Assembly (NCBI GenBank): GCA_018694455.1
Contig: JABHNP010000055.1
Coordinates: forward strand, 1-32,384
Length of the DNA stretch: 32,384 nucleotides
Reading direction: 5' to 3'
Source of the DNA: Planctomycetaceae bacterium
Lineage (GTDB): Bacteria; Planctomycetota; Planctomycetia; Pirellulales; UBA1268
This document shows positions 15,703 to 23,384 of the stretch, in pieces. How positions within the stretch are numbered: the stretch's first letter is position 1; every line of letters begins with the position of its first letter. Below the pieces are notes generated by a model. That model did no database searches. It saw only the letters and a program-made list of their open reading frames with translations, and was not told where the DNA came from. The position numbers were made by a program, and so were the translations under genes.

Positions 15703-16695
15703 GTGCCCGCGGGCTACCGTGTGCATACCTACCAGTCGGACTTGAATGTCGTGAATACTCTCTTTTTTGGCGTTATGGCCGGCTTGACGGCTGCTTTCTT
15801 CAGTTCGGTATCGTACTTGGTAGCACGGCATCACGGCACTCGTGAAAAGCATACGAGCAGGCGGCTTCTGATTTTTGCTCATGTGATTATGGGTATCACA
15901 TGTGTGCTTTTAGTAATGTCTTTTTACTGTACGGATGAAATTGTACTCGGTATCTGGCGCTGGAGCATCTGGTATCCATGCATAAAATCGACAGTCACAT
16001 ATTTTGTTGGAACGTCTGTCATTTTTCGAGTACTCAGAACTTCCGATGCTTCAAAAATTTCACCACTCCTGGGTTTGAAAATTATTGCCTTAGCATTTAT
16101 CGGTGCTTTCATCTATGGACTAACTTTGGGTTTGGCACAGTGGTTCGCTGTATTTCTTTGTGCGGCTGCCGCTATTCTTCTTCAACGTGGTGGATCGGGG
16201 CTACCAGCACGATCACTGTTGTTCTTGTCTTGTGGCTGCATCTGTTTCGCAGTTGCCGATTTTGGAATCGTGGAGATGATAGACGCTCTTCAACAGAGTT
16301 TGTCGATCAATCGCTTGTCTGCAGGCTGCCTCGCACTGCTACTCACCTACATACTAGGAGGCATATTAGTAATGCCCTTTGTGTATTATGAGTACATTTC
16401 GCAGCCGGCACCAACAAGGCATGACTGGGTAGCCGCTGTTCATTACTCTTCTGCTTGGCTCTTGGCAATGTTCGGCCTTTACGCATGCATTGGCTGTGTC
16501 GGTGTGATACTGAGCACAATTCTGCAGTCAACGAGGGGCATCATGTCTGTGGTTTTGGGTACAGTATTAGCGAGACATGGTTGGGATAAACTTGAAGGTG
16601 TTGTCGATCATAGTGTTTTGTTGAAACGATTACTTGCCGCAGCATTCATGACGATTGCGATTTCAATCTATGTTATGGCGAATAAAATCAGCTGA
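15703..16695 (+). CDS. Putative DMT/EamA-like permease
   Basis: Polytopic inner-membrane protein of up to 330 residues with about ten predicted helices. The pattern of two similar five-helix halves suggests an EamA-type drug/metabolite transporter, but sequence motifs are weak and substrate is unknown. The first helix begins around VNTLFFGVMAGLTAAFFSSV, and the second half includes LTYILGGILVMPFVYYEYIS and GVILSTILQSTRGIMSVVLG. The latter resembles the 'TR-G' turn before the last helix in some DMT permeases. The start is uncertain: GTG at 15703 is the longest, while a GTG near 15753 begins right at the first helix, and neither has a convincing ribosome site. The gene diverges from ftsK across 138 bp and precedes the DUF1559 gene by 114 bp. 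Confidence 0.65.
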   Translation: MPAGYRVHTYQSDLNVVNTLFFGVMAGLTAAFFSSVSYLVARHHGTREKHTSRRLLIFAHVIMGITCVLLVMSFYCTDEIVLGIWRWSIWYPCIKSTVTYFVGTSVIFRVLRTSDASKISPLLGLKIIALAFIGAFIYGLTLGLAQWFAVFLCAAAAILLQRGGSGLPARSLLFLSCGCICFAVADFGIVEMIDALQQSLSINRLSAGCLALLLTYILGGILVMPFVYYEYISQPAPTRHDWVAAVHYSSAWLLAMFGLYACIGCVGVILSTILQSTRGIMSVVLGTVLARHGWDKLEGVVDHSVLLKRLLAAAFMTIAISIYVMANKIS

Positions 16696-16795
16696 TTTAT
16701 TTCTAGCAGTAGGGTTTTCTTTAAAGCTGCCGTGGGGAATAATAAAGACATTCAGGGATCGACAGATTATCACTGGAATGGGCAGCTCTGTTATT

Positions 16796-16801
16796 AAGGA
16801 G
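16796..16801 (+). promoter_or_regulatory. Strong ribosome-binding site of the DUF1559 gene
   Basis: AAGGAG is followed by eight bases and the ATG at 16810. It settles the start of the DUF1559 protein, including its 20-residue leader before the prepilin cleavage site. The 114-bp leader region also holds a 7-bp inverted pair (AGCTGCC at 16725-16731, GGCAGCT at 16781-16787). Confidence 0.7.
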
Positions 16802-16809
16802 TATCGAGC

Positions 16810-17820
16810 ATGGTACATTGCTATAAGACGTATCGGGTGCGGAGTTCTGTATTCCACACAATGCCCGGCTTCACGCTCATTGAACTGTTAGTGGTCATCG
16901 CCATCATTGGTGTTCTTGTGGGGCTGCTCCTTCCTGCCGTGCAGTCAGCTCGTGAAAGCGGCCGAAGAATTGCCTGTGTGAATAATCTTCATCAGGTAGG
17001 CGTCGCTCTTCATCTGTATGAAAATGCACTCGGGGAATTTCCTGTAGGATGGTTGCCAGGAGGGTCTCGGCAAGCTGAATGGGGTTGGCCAGTAAAAATT
17101 CTTCCTATGCTCGATCAAGCTGTTTTGTACGATTCGTTAAATGTATCCAACCAGACACTTCGCGATGCTATTGGTGACGCCTCGACTCGTCCGTTGCTCA
17201 CGACATCAATAGGCATGTTCCGCTGCCCTAGTGACATCACACCGCCAACACTACCTGGCGGCAGTAACAACGGGCCTCAATACAACCGGCTTTTCGACTG
17301 CGACAACTGTCCAAGTGGATTTGAACCCGCAACTTCAAATTACGTTGGCAATGGTGGGCTTAATGACCCCATGCCTGTTATTGGTTCAAATGGAAATGGA
17401 ATTTTCTGGTCAGAATCTGCTGTGCGAATGAGTGACATAACTGACGGCCTTACAAAAACATTTGCCATTGGCGAGCGGCATGATCGATGCCAGTCTGGAA
17501 CCTGGATAGGTGTTCGTAATCCCCCTGGACCCGACATGTGGGGTAGTTACTGGGTTCGTGCGAGAGTGAGTGTAAAACTCAATGATCCTCGACCAATAAA
17601 TCCGACGAATTCATGCACGGAAGGATTTAGCAGTGCTCATCCTGGAGGGGGTAATTTTCTTTACTGTGACGGCAGCGTTCAATCCCTCAATGACGATATA
17701 TCATTTTCGAATGGGGGTGTAACATTTAATAATAGCAATCCAACGTATACTCCAGCGCAATTAGGGGTGTATCAACGCCTTGGCATTCGAGATGACGGCG
17801 TTCCTATGGTAGCGCCGTAG
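16810..17820 (+). CDS. DUF1559 domain-containing type II/IV pseudopilin-like protein
   Basis: Member of the large DUF1559 family that is greatly expanded in planctomycetes, 336 residues. The N-terminus is a basic 20-residue leader, then the prepilin peptidase site MPG|FTLIELL at residues 18-27 and a hydrophobic helix (VVIAIIGVLVGLLLPAVQSA). This predicts processing and export like a pseudopilin. The DUF1559 domain fills the rest, with RRIACVNNLHQVGVALHLYE after the helix and the hallmark HPGGGNFLYCDGSVQSL near the C-terminus. Two Cys pairs in the middle (around FDCDNCPSGF and RCQSG) may form disulfides. Function is unknown; proposed roles are in the envelope or in extracellular assemblies. 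The small carboxypeptidase-regulatory-like gene follows by 24 bp, a common planctomycete pairing. This is the best taxonomic marker in the window. Confidence 0.93.
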   Translation: MVHCYKTYRVRSSVFHTMPGFTLIELLVVIAIIGVLVGLLLPAVQSARESGRRIACVNNLHQVGVALHLYENALGEFPVGWLPGGSRQAEWGWPVKILPMLDQAVLYDSLNVSNQTLRDAIGDASTRPLLTTSIGMFRCPSDITPPTLPGGSNNGPQYNRLFDCDNCPSGFEPATSNYVGNGGLNDPMPVIGSNGNGIFWSESAVRMSDITDGLTKTFAIGERHDRCQSGTWIGVRNPPGPDMWGSYWVRARVSVKLNDPRPINPTNSCTEGFSSAHPGGGNFLYCDGSVQSLNDDISFSNGGVTFNNSNPTYTPAQLGVYQRLGIRDDGVPMVAP

Positions 17821-17844
17821 GCTTCAAAACTTTTGTAGGGGCAA

Positions 17845-18372
17845 GTGCATCACGTGGCAAATGATTTCGGACAAATTATCGCAATAGTTGAAGCTATTGG
17901 AGTCGAACTTTACCAACGGGGCAAAAGCAAACTTGCTAGCCGACCTCAATTGGCAATTGGTCTTGGTGTGTTGGTCATTTCTATTTGCCTTGTGCTTGTC
18001 GGTAAAACTGTTGGATGGGTTTTTTCATCAGATGCCGAAACACAACTCGGCCGAGTGTCAGGAACAGTTGTACTCAATGGCAAGCCATTAGCACATGCAA
18101 CCGTTGAGTTTTCTCCGGAAATGGGTTCGACATCATATGGCATCACCGATGGAAAGGGCCGCTATACACTTCAGTATCTTCCAAATCAAAGTGGCGCGGT
18201 GACTGGACATCACACTGTACGAATTACAACCTATGATTGGCGAACCACACAAGATGGCGGCAAACTGGAGGTTCCAGAACAAGTGCCGGTCCGTTACAAC
18301 AGCGAATCAATACTTGTAGCCGACATACGCACAGGATCACAATACCTCGATTGGGATCTGCGAGACGAGTGA
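17845..18372 (+). CDS. Membrane-anchored carboxypeptidase-regulatory-like (transthyretin-like) protein
   Basis: Protein of about 175 residues with one membrane helix (about 36-60) and an extracytoplasmic beta-sandwich domain from about residue 70. The domain has VSGTVVLNGKPLAHATVEF, then SYGITDGKGRYTLQYL and GHHTVRI, the pattern of carboxypeptidase-regulatory-like domains. The C-terminus (VPVRYNSESILVADI...LDWDL) is typical of the short planctomycete proteins encoded next to DUF1559 genes. Those are often lipoproteins with a lipobox; this one instead has an internal helix after about 35 cytoplasmic residues. The start is uncertain: GTG at 17845 lies only four bases after AGGGG, and GTG at 17854 lies thirteen after it. 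Function is unknown. Confidence 0.8.
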   Translation: MHHVANDFGQIIAIVEAIGVELYQRGKSKLASRPQLAIGLGVLVISICLVLVGKTVGWVFSSDAETQLGRVSGTVVLNGKPLAHATVEFSPEMGSTSYGITDGKGRYTLQYLPNQSGAVTGHHTVRITTYDWRTTQDGGKLEVPEQVPVRYNSESILVADIRTGSQYLDWDLRDE

Positions 18373-18406
18373 TTGCTCTGTTTCATGGAAGAACAGTAGA
18401 AATTCG

Positions 18407-18451
18407 AATGAGTTCACCGAAATGAGTTCACTGGCAGACGTATTCGTATGA
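18407..18451 (+). promoter_or_regulatory. Two overlapping mini-ORFs built on a tandem repeat, leading into chaA
   Basis: AATGAGTTCAC occurs at 18407-18417 and 18421-18431 (period 14). Each copy contains an ATG. The first opens a 5-codon ORF (MSSPK, 18408-18425) whose TGA overlaps the ATG of the second. The second is a 9-codon ORF (MSSLADVFV, 18422-18451) whose TGA overlaps the chaA ATG at 18448. Both junctions read ATGA. No strong ribosome-binding site is seen for chaA itself. A translational-coupling leader is possible; chance is not excluded. Confidence 0.35.
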
Positions 18452-19548
18452 GAAATGCTATCGCGTTCGTGCGCACTGAACCGGGGTTATTTGTTGGGAT
18501 TTGTACTGCAGTCCTCTGGTTCCTCAATGGAACCACGTGGGTGGCTGATCTATCACATCCCGGGTGGGCAGCGTTCCTGTTTTCATGGCTATTCATTTCC
18601 ATACTGTGGCTGGCATTTGGCGTTGTGCGGCATGCCGACGCTCTTGCGATACGTCTTGGCGAACCGTACGGAACGATTGTCCTGACGCTCGCGGTTATAG
18701 GCATTGAGGTAGCAATGATTGCCGCAGTGAGTCTGTCAGGAAAAGCACATCCGGGACTTGCCAGAGATACTATGTTTTCTGTGGTCATGATTGTTCTTAC
18801 AGGGATGTTGGGAGGTACGCTCCTTGCAGGTGGACTACGCCACAATCGCCAGGAATATAACCTGTCAGGCGCGAATGCCTATCTTGGGGTTCTCGTTCCT
18901 CTTTGTGTGCTCACCTTGATTGTTCCCCGTTTCACACAATCAGCACCCGGCGGCAACGTATCATCACTTCAGGCGGCTTTTCTGCTTATCACTTCAGCCG
19001 GCCTTTATGTCACTTTTTTACTGGTGCAAACAGGTAGTCAAGCTGCCTATTTTCTTTCTCCAACAAACGTTACACCAAATCATGACGAACCGCCGTACAC
19101 AACAACAACCCATGCAGCACTGCTCGTTATGACAATGCTTCCAGTCGTCTTTCTAGCGAAAAATCTTGGAAAGCTTGTTGACCATGGGATCCACACACTC
19201 AATGCTCCACCTGCACTTGGTGGTTTTCTTGTCGCTATTTTGGTGCTTTCACCCGAAGGCTTGTCTGCACTGCGTGCCGCGATAAACAATCGTCTTCAAC
19301 GAACCATCAACATTCTGCTCGGGTCAGCCACAAGTACGATTGGTATGACTGTTCCGGTAGTCTTGGCTATTGGGTTCTTCTCCGGCAGAACCCTCGAACT
19401 TGGTCTTGAACCGACTGATATTGCGATGCTGACTCTTACGTTATTTACCAGTGTGATCACTCTAGGCACCGGCAAAACCACACTTCTTCAAGGCGTTGTA
19501 CATCTTATTCTTTTTGCGGCCTACGTCATGTTGATATTTGATGGTTAA
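18448..19548 (+). CDS. chaA: Calcium/proton (cation/H+) antiporter, ChaA type
   Basis: Integral membrane exchanger of 366 residues in the Ca2+:cation antiporter superfamily, expected to export Ca2+ (and perhaps Na+/K+) in exchange for H+. About eleven helices are predicted. The two alpha repeats are visible. The first is GEPYGTIVLTLAVIGIEVAMIAA with its conserved Glu at about residues 70-92. The second is LSPEGLSALRAAINNRLQ, continuing into RTINILLGSATSTIGMTVPV. Both conserved acidic residues (in GIEV and SPEG) are present, so the transport core looks intact. The length matches E. coli ChaA. The start at 18448 overlaps the stop of an upstream mini-ORF. The gene converges with deoC across 89 bp. 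Confidence 0.92.
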   Translation: MRNAIAFVRTEPGLFVGICTAVLWFLNGTTWVADLSHPGWAAFLFSWLFISILWLAFGVVRHADALAIRLGEPYGTIVLTLAVIGIEVAMIAAVSLSGKAHPGLARDTMFSVVMIVLTGMLGGTLLAGGLRHNRQEYNLSGANAYLGVLVPLCVLTLIVPRFTQSAPGGNVSSLQAAFLLITSAGLYVTFLLVQTGSQAAYFLSPTNVTPNHDEPPYTTTTHAALLVMTMLPVVFLAKNLGKLVDHGIHTLNAPPALGGFLVAILVLSPEGLSALRAAINNRLQRTINILLGSATSTIGMTVPVVLAIGFFSGRTLELGLEPTDIAMLTLTLFTSVITLGTGKTTLLQGVVHLILFAAYVMLIFDG

Positions 19549-19637
19549 ATCGTATCGTGACAAGTACCTAGACTGATAACTACCAGTACGGACACCCACA
19601 TGCGTGTTGTGAACCACTTCTTCAGACAAACTGAGGA

Positions 19638-20312
19638 TCAGTCTGGTGAGCCGTTCAAGATAGTGAGGGGATCACCAACACCAATTCTTGTGCAGCCCAT
19701 ACTCAGGTAATCAACACATTCGTGCCATGTTCGTATCCCTCCGCTCGCTTTGACCCCTAATCTCCCGTCGACCGTCGCCAGCATGATTTCAACAACTTCG
19801 CGAGTAGCGCCTTGTGGTCCAAAACCAGTCGACGTCTTTACGTACTGTGCTTTTGCCGACTCTGCTATCTCGCAGGCTTTGGCAACCTCTTCATTTGTGA
19901 GAAAGCACGTCTCAAGAATCACCTTAACGGGAACGCCAAATGGTAATGCTTGGTCCACCACTGCTGCGATGTCGTCATGAACTGCCGTGTCGTTGCCATT
20001 GAGGAAATCACCGATCGCCATCACCATATCGAGTTCAACTGCTCCATCCTCAATTGCTAGTTTTGCTTCCTGTGCCTTTACAACTGTCCGATTTGCCCCA
20101 TGCGGAAAGCCAACGACACTAGCAACAAGAGTCGTCTGGTCACGGAGTTGACTCTTCACATAACAGACGTCGGTTGGGCGGACACAGAGACAACCTATGT
20201 GTAGTTTCCGACAAAGTGCTATCGCTGAGACAAGAGTTTTACGTGTCTGCTGGGGTTTTAGTACCGCAAAGTCGAGCGCTGTCGCGACGTCAGAGACTGA
20301 AAAGTTGCTCAT
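19638..20312 (-). CDS. deoC: Deoxyribose-phosphate aldolase
   Basis: Cleaves 2-deoxy-D-ribose 5-phosphate to glyceraldehyde 3-phosphate and acetaldehyde in deoxynucleoside catabolism. At 224 residues it is of normal length for the short bacterial type. The Schiff-base lysine is K159 in YVKTSTGF. The second lysine is K188 in GVKASGGIR, and the acidic residue D95 lies in AVELDMV. VGFPHG and the phosphate-binding end (RIGVGD) are also present. Its ATG overlaps the stop of the VanZ-like gene by 4 bp, so it is the last gene of the PrpD-truB-VanZ-deoC run and probably translationally coupled. Confidence 0.95.
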   Translation of the reverse strand: MSNFSVSDVATALDFAVLKPQQTRKTLVSAIALCRKLHIGCLCVRPTDVCYVKSQLRDQTTLVASVVGFPHGANRTVVKAQEAKLAIEDGAVELDMVMAIGDFLNGNDTAVHDDIAAVVDQALPFGVPVKVILETCFLTNEEVAKACEIAESAKAQYVKTSTGFGPQGATREVVEIMLATVDGRLGVKASGGIRTWHECVDYLSMGCTRIGVGDPLTILNGSPD

Positions 20313-20755
20313 GATGTCGATGTTTTCCTATTTATCAAGGCTTGAACGAAAAGAAAAAAGCACCGCCCGAAATAGACACCTAGGGCGATACCAACGCAGT
20401 CTGCTACCCAGTCCAGAAATTCAGCCTGGCGTCCGAATATTGGCTGAGTAATCTCATCGAGTCCGCCAAAACATGCGAGCGCACCAACAAGAATAATAAT
20501 GTTTCTAAAACTGGCACGACCGGTAACACATAACACACCTATCGCAAGTGCCGCCTGGCACCCATAAGCAGCACAGTGAAGAACCTTATCAAAGCCTTGA
20601 ATACGAACAATTGTATTGACGTTTGGGAGGTGGGTCGCAAAGACAAGCGCTATGCTGTATAGCACGAAGCCCACCAATAATACTGCTCCCAACACGCGTT
20701 TGCGGCCGCTGCTGGATAATTCCTCGACGTAGTCTTTGGCATACGGGTTTGTCAT
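20309..20755 (-). CDS. VanZ-like family membrane protein
   Basis: Small membrane protein of 148 residues from the ATG at 20755 with four predicted helices. It shows the VanZ-like core: an N-terminal helix, FDKVLHCAAYGCQAAL (the D-K-x-xH pattern), then ALACFGGLDEITQPIFGRQAEFLDWVADCVGIALG, read in two parts as GGLDEITQPIFGRQ and EFLDWVADCVGIALG. VanZ of enterococci gives low-level teicoplanin resistance, but most VanZ-like proteins have no known role and resistance should not be assumed. The open frame extends to a GTG at 20794; neither start has a clear ribosome site. It overlaps deoC by 4 bp and follows truB by about 76 bp. Confidence 0.82.
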   Translation of the reverse strand: MTNPYAKDYVEELSSSGRKRVLGAVLLVGFVLYSIALVFATHLPNVNTIVRIQGFDKVLHCAAYGCQAALAIGVLCVTGRASFRNIIILVGALACFGGLDEITQPIFGRQAEFLDWVADCVGIALGVYFGRCFFLFVQALINRKTSTS

Positions 20756-20831
20756 GAAGGGGCAATACTTCTCACAATAGGATCTCTGGAGCACGAAAGT
20801 ACAAGATGACGGCTTCTGGTTCTATGCAATC

Positions 20832-21743
20832 TCATGAGTGGGGTGAACTATCGATAAAATTTGGGCGAAGTCGCCATCCACCACTGGCAAGTTTTTTGAG
20901 CACTCCTACCAAATTTCCTTCTTCATCAAGTGCAGCAACGCACTCGCCTACGATATCCGGAGTGTTTTCGAGGTGTCCACCTCTTGATGCATGGTCTGTT
21001 TCGAAAGGCGTTAATACCCTTTTAGAAAGATGGGGAACCGCAGAAACAAGTGGCAAGAAGGCACTCTTGAGTGATTTCTGGCCTGTCTCACTGGGAGTAA
21101 TGGCAGCCAGTGGCAGTGACTCACTGAGTTTGTATGGGCCGACAGCAGTGCGTACAAGAGTTTCCATGACGGCGGTTGTGCCAAGTTCCTCCGCTAGATC
21201 TCTGCCAATTGCTCGCACAAAAGTCCCACTTGAGCAAACGATGGTAAGTTCAAGTTTGGGCCACGCGTAGGATGTTATCTCCAGGTGACTAATACGAACC
21301 TCCTTAGGCTTTAGCGTAACCGGTTTGCCAAGACGCGCTAGCTTGTAGGCCCGCTTTCCGCCGACTTTTTTTGCCGAATAGACACATGGAAGTTGTTGAA
21401 TAACTCCTCGCTGATTTCTGATCGCTTCTACCACCTGATCGAATGAGGGGCATTTTGGTTCCTTTTCTATCGTGGGTTCTGTTTCTAAATCATCTGACGG
21501 GCTTGATCGTCCAAAAAGAAAAGAGACTGAGTAAGCTTTCTCCTGCTGATGTATGAAGTCAACGAGTTTTGTCGCATTCCCAACACATACGACAACAACT
21601 CCTGCAGCCAGTGGGTCGAGTGTTCCAGCATGTCCGACAGCTTTTGTGGCGAGGGTACGGGACACGCAATCGACCACCCGTCGTGATGTGACACCGGGTG
21701 GTTTATCAACCACTATGACACCATGTATATTAGACTGAGTCAT
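20832..21743 (-). CDS. truB: tRNA pseudouridine(55) synthase
   Basis: Converts U55 in the T-loop of tRNAs to pseudouridine. The 303-residue protein has VVDKPPGVTSRRVVDCV near the N-terminus and the catalytic Asp at D43 in GHAGTLDPLAAGVV. Further TruB motifs are the KAYSVSFLFGRSSPSDD segment, CVYSAKKVGGKRAYKLAR, and CSSGTFVRAIGRDLAEELGT. A C-terminal extension after about residue 230 may be a degenerate RNA-binding domain; it ends in DEEGNLVGVLKKLASGGWRL. AGGGAA precedes the ATG. The start overlaps the PrpD-family stop by 4 bp. In many bacteria truB sits with infB, rbfA and rpsO; here it is coupled to an unrelated metabolic gene. Confidence 0.95.
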   Translation of the reverse strand: MTQSNIHGVIVVDKPPGVTSRRVVDCVSRTLATKAVGHAGTLDPLAAGVVVVCVGNATKLVDFIHQQEKAYSVSFLFGRSSPSDDLETEPTIEKEPKCPSFDQVVEAIRNQRGVIQQLPCVYSAKKVGGKRAYKLARLGKPVTLKPKEVRISHLEITSYAWPKLELTIVCSSGTFVRAIGRDLAEELGTTAVMETLVRTAVGPYKLSESLPLAAITPSETGQKSLKSAFLPLVSAVPHLSKRVLTPFETDHASRGGHLENTPDIVGECVAALDEEGNLVGVLKKLASGGWRLRPNFIDSSPHS

Positions 21744-23296
21744 TCATCGTTCCCTGCCAGCACTAGTGGAAATGCATACAGATTTGCCACGTGTTCTGGG
21801 GAAGTGTTCTTTAAAGATAAATGATCTCGTATTGACTGCGGACTCTCGACAGCCCCGGCAACGAGCCGCTCGAATTTTTGTTCCACGAAAGCACTTGTTT
21901 TTTCTTGATCAGAATTAGCATGACCTAAAGGAAATAATATGCGTTCGCTATCGAGCGTCTTCAACCGCTTATGAACGACAGAAACACATGTTGGTAGTCC
22001 TTCAGGGTAGAGTCGGTCATATTCAGGCCCTCCGTGAATAATATGTATCTTTTTCATAATCGCTCGGACTGCGACATCGGTTAAAGCAGCCTCCGAATAG
22101 TCTTCAGGCAAAAGCATCCCTTGCGACCATCCAAAGGCTTTCCGGTCTTGCAGGGCCATGCGCGAGGCTTTTTGAAGCACTGTTGCAAGAATAAAGGGCA
22201 AAGAATGGTCTGCGGACTGTCTGGTGTTGGGGGTACGCTTGGCTGGGTCAGCAATGATTGAAAACGCTGGTTCGTAGATAGTTACGGTAATGGATTGAAT
22301 GTCGTCAATGTCATCCCCGACGGCAGGTGTTCTCTCAATAATATCAATGAGTGACTGTATGGCCGCAGCTGATTGATGCTCATAGAGTCCAAGTTTGAAG
22401 TGCATGGCATGAATGGCAAATGCATTTCCTGACTCACCGAGTTCTAGATCAAAAGGACTGATGCCGTCACTGGATGGCTCGTTGAGCCGGTAGATAGCAA
22501 GTGGGTTTCGAAATATATCTTGGGGTCCACGGAATCCAAGAAGGGCACGTTGTGCTGCCATGACCGCGGTTTCAGCTGCAAAGGCGGCCGATGCTCCTTT
22601 ACTATCCGAGAGTTGATGGCCTGCGCGAAGTGCCCGAAACGGAACATACTGAGAGACAACCAACCCGATTGCTGATTCAACCTCTGCTGCGGTTCCCCCT
22701 AATGCTGCGGTATACCCGGCAGCACATGCAATGGTACCGTGATGCACATGATCAATTGCATACTTACGCAAAGGAAAAACTTCGGCAAGTCGACCACGGA
22801 TTTCATCGATGAGCAGCATGAGACGAAGGGTGTGGTTCCCATCGAAGCCAGCTTCTCTTCCAGCTGCTATAGCCACTGGATAAAAGTCATTATGTCCAAA
22901 CTCACCCGCCATCCGGCCTGAGTTTTTGTCGTATCCAAAATTTGTTCCGTTTGAGTCCCATTCTCTTACCGCCGACACATTGGCCGCCACACTTTTTGCA
23001 GTTTCGACTGGGTTTGATGCACCAAAACAAATTCCTCCTTTTGAAGTGCCAGCTGGCTTGGTCCGCAGTGCTTCGTCACGAAGCACTGTGCACGCATTGG
23101 CTCGATGATGAATTGCTGAAACAGCACAGCCCACACTGTCCAGATGAAATCGCTCAAGCAGGCCGAGTGTTTCGAGGGAGATGTTTTTTGGATTGAATAG
23201 GAAATCACGACAGTATTCACCTAATCCCCGTGCCTGGTTTGAAGACGCAGGGAGCAGGCATTTCGTTCCTTCAATTGGTAACTCCTGTTTTTGCAA
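21740..23296 (-). CDS. MmgE/PrpD family protein (2-methylcitrate dehydratase-like)
   Basis: MmgE/PrpD fold protein of 518 residues. The family includes 2-methylcitrate dehydratase (propionate oxidation) and immune-responsive gene 1 cis-aconitate decarboxylase. Family features are LDSVGCAVSAIHHR near the N-terminus, REWDSNGTNFGY, GEFGHNDFYPVAIAAGREAG (D-x-x-P region), KYAIDHVHHGTIACAAGYTA, and HFKLGLYEHQSAAAIQSLID. No methylcitrate synthase or lyase gene is in the window, so the exact substrate is open. The N-terminal start is a TTG at 23296 preceded closely by GAGAAGG. It heads the PrpD-truB-VanZ-deoC unit and diverges from the protein kinase gene across 88 bp. Confidence 0.85.
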   Translation of the reverse strand: MQKQELPIEGTKCLLPASSNQARGLGEYCRDFLFNPKNISLETLGLLERFHLDSVGCAVSAIHHRANACTVLRDEALRTKPAGTSKGGICFGASNPVETAKSVAANVSAVREWDSNGTNFGYDKNSGRMAGEFGHNDFYPVAIAAGREAGFDGNHTLRLMLLIDEIRGRLAEVFPLRKYAIDHVHHGTIACAAGYTAALGGTAAEVESAIGLVVSQYVPFRALRAGHQLSDSKGASAAFAAETAVMAAQRALLGFRGPQDIFRNPLAIYRLNEPSSDGISPFDLELGESGNAFAIHAMHFKLGLYEHQSAAAIQSLIDIIERTPAVGDDIDDIQSITVTIYEPAFSIIADPAKRTPNTRQSADHSLPFILATVLQKASRMALQDRKAFGWSQGMLLPEDYSEAALTDVAVRAIMKKIHIIHGGPEYDRLYPEGLPTCVSVVHKRLKTLDSERILFPLGHANSDQEKTSAFVEQKFERLVAGAVESPQSIRDHLSLKNTSPEHVANLYAFPLVLAGNDE

Positions 23297-23384
23297 GACC
23301 TTCTCTACCTTTCAAACGCTCATCTGAAAGAAACTATTTTTAACCGTTTCAATAGTTACGGCTACGTGGATAGACTAGCTATTT
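23297..23384. promoter_or_regulatory. Divergent promoter region between PrpD-family and kinase genes
   Basis: This 88-bp gap must hold promoters in both directions unless transcription starts further inside. It contains two inverted pairs: CTTTCA (23309-23314) with TGAAAG (23325-23330), and AACTAT (23332-23337) with ATAGTT (23352-23357). They could be regulator sites shared by both genes. No clear sigma-70 hexamer pair stands out. Confidence 0.35.

Noticed and set aside
20309..20755. VanZ-like protein as a glycopeptide resistance gene
   Set aside because: No vanHAX or regulatory genes are nearby, and VanZ-like proteins are widespread without a resistance role.
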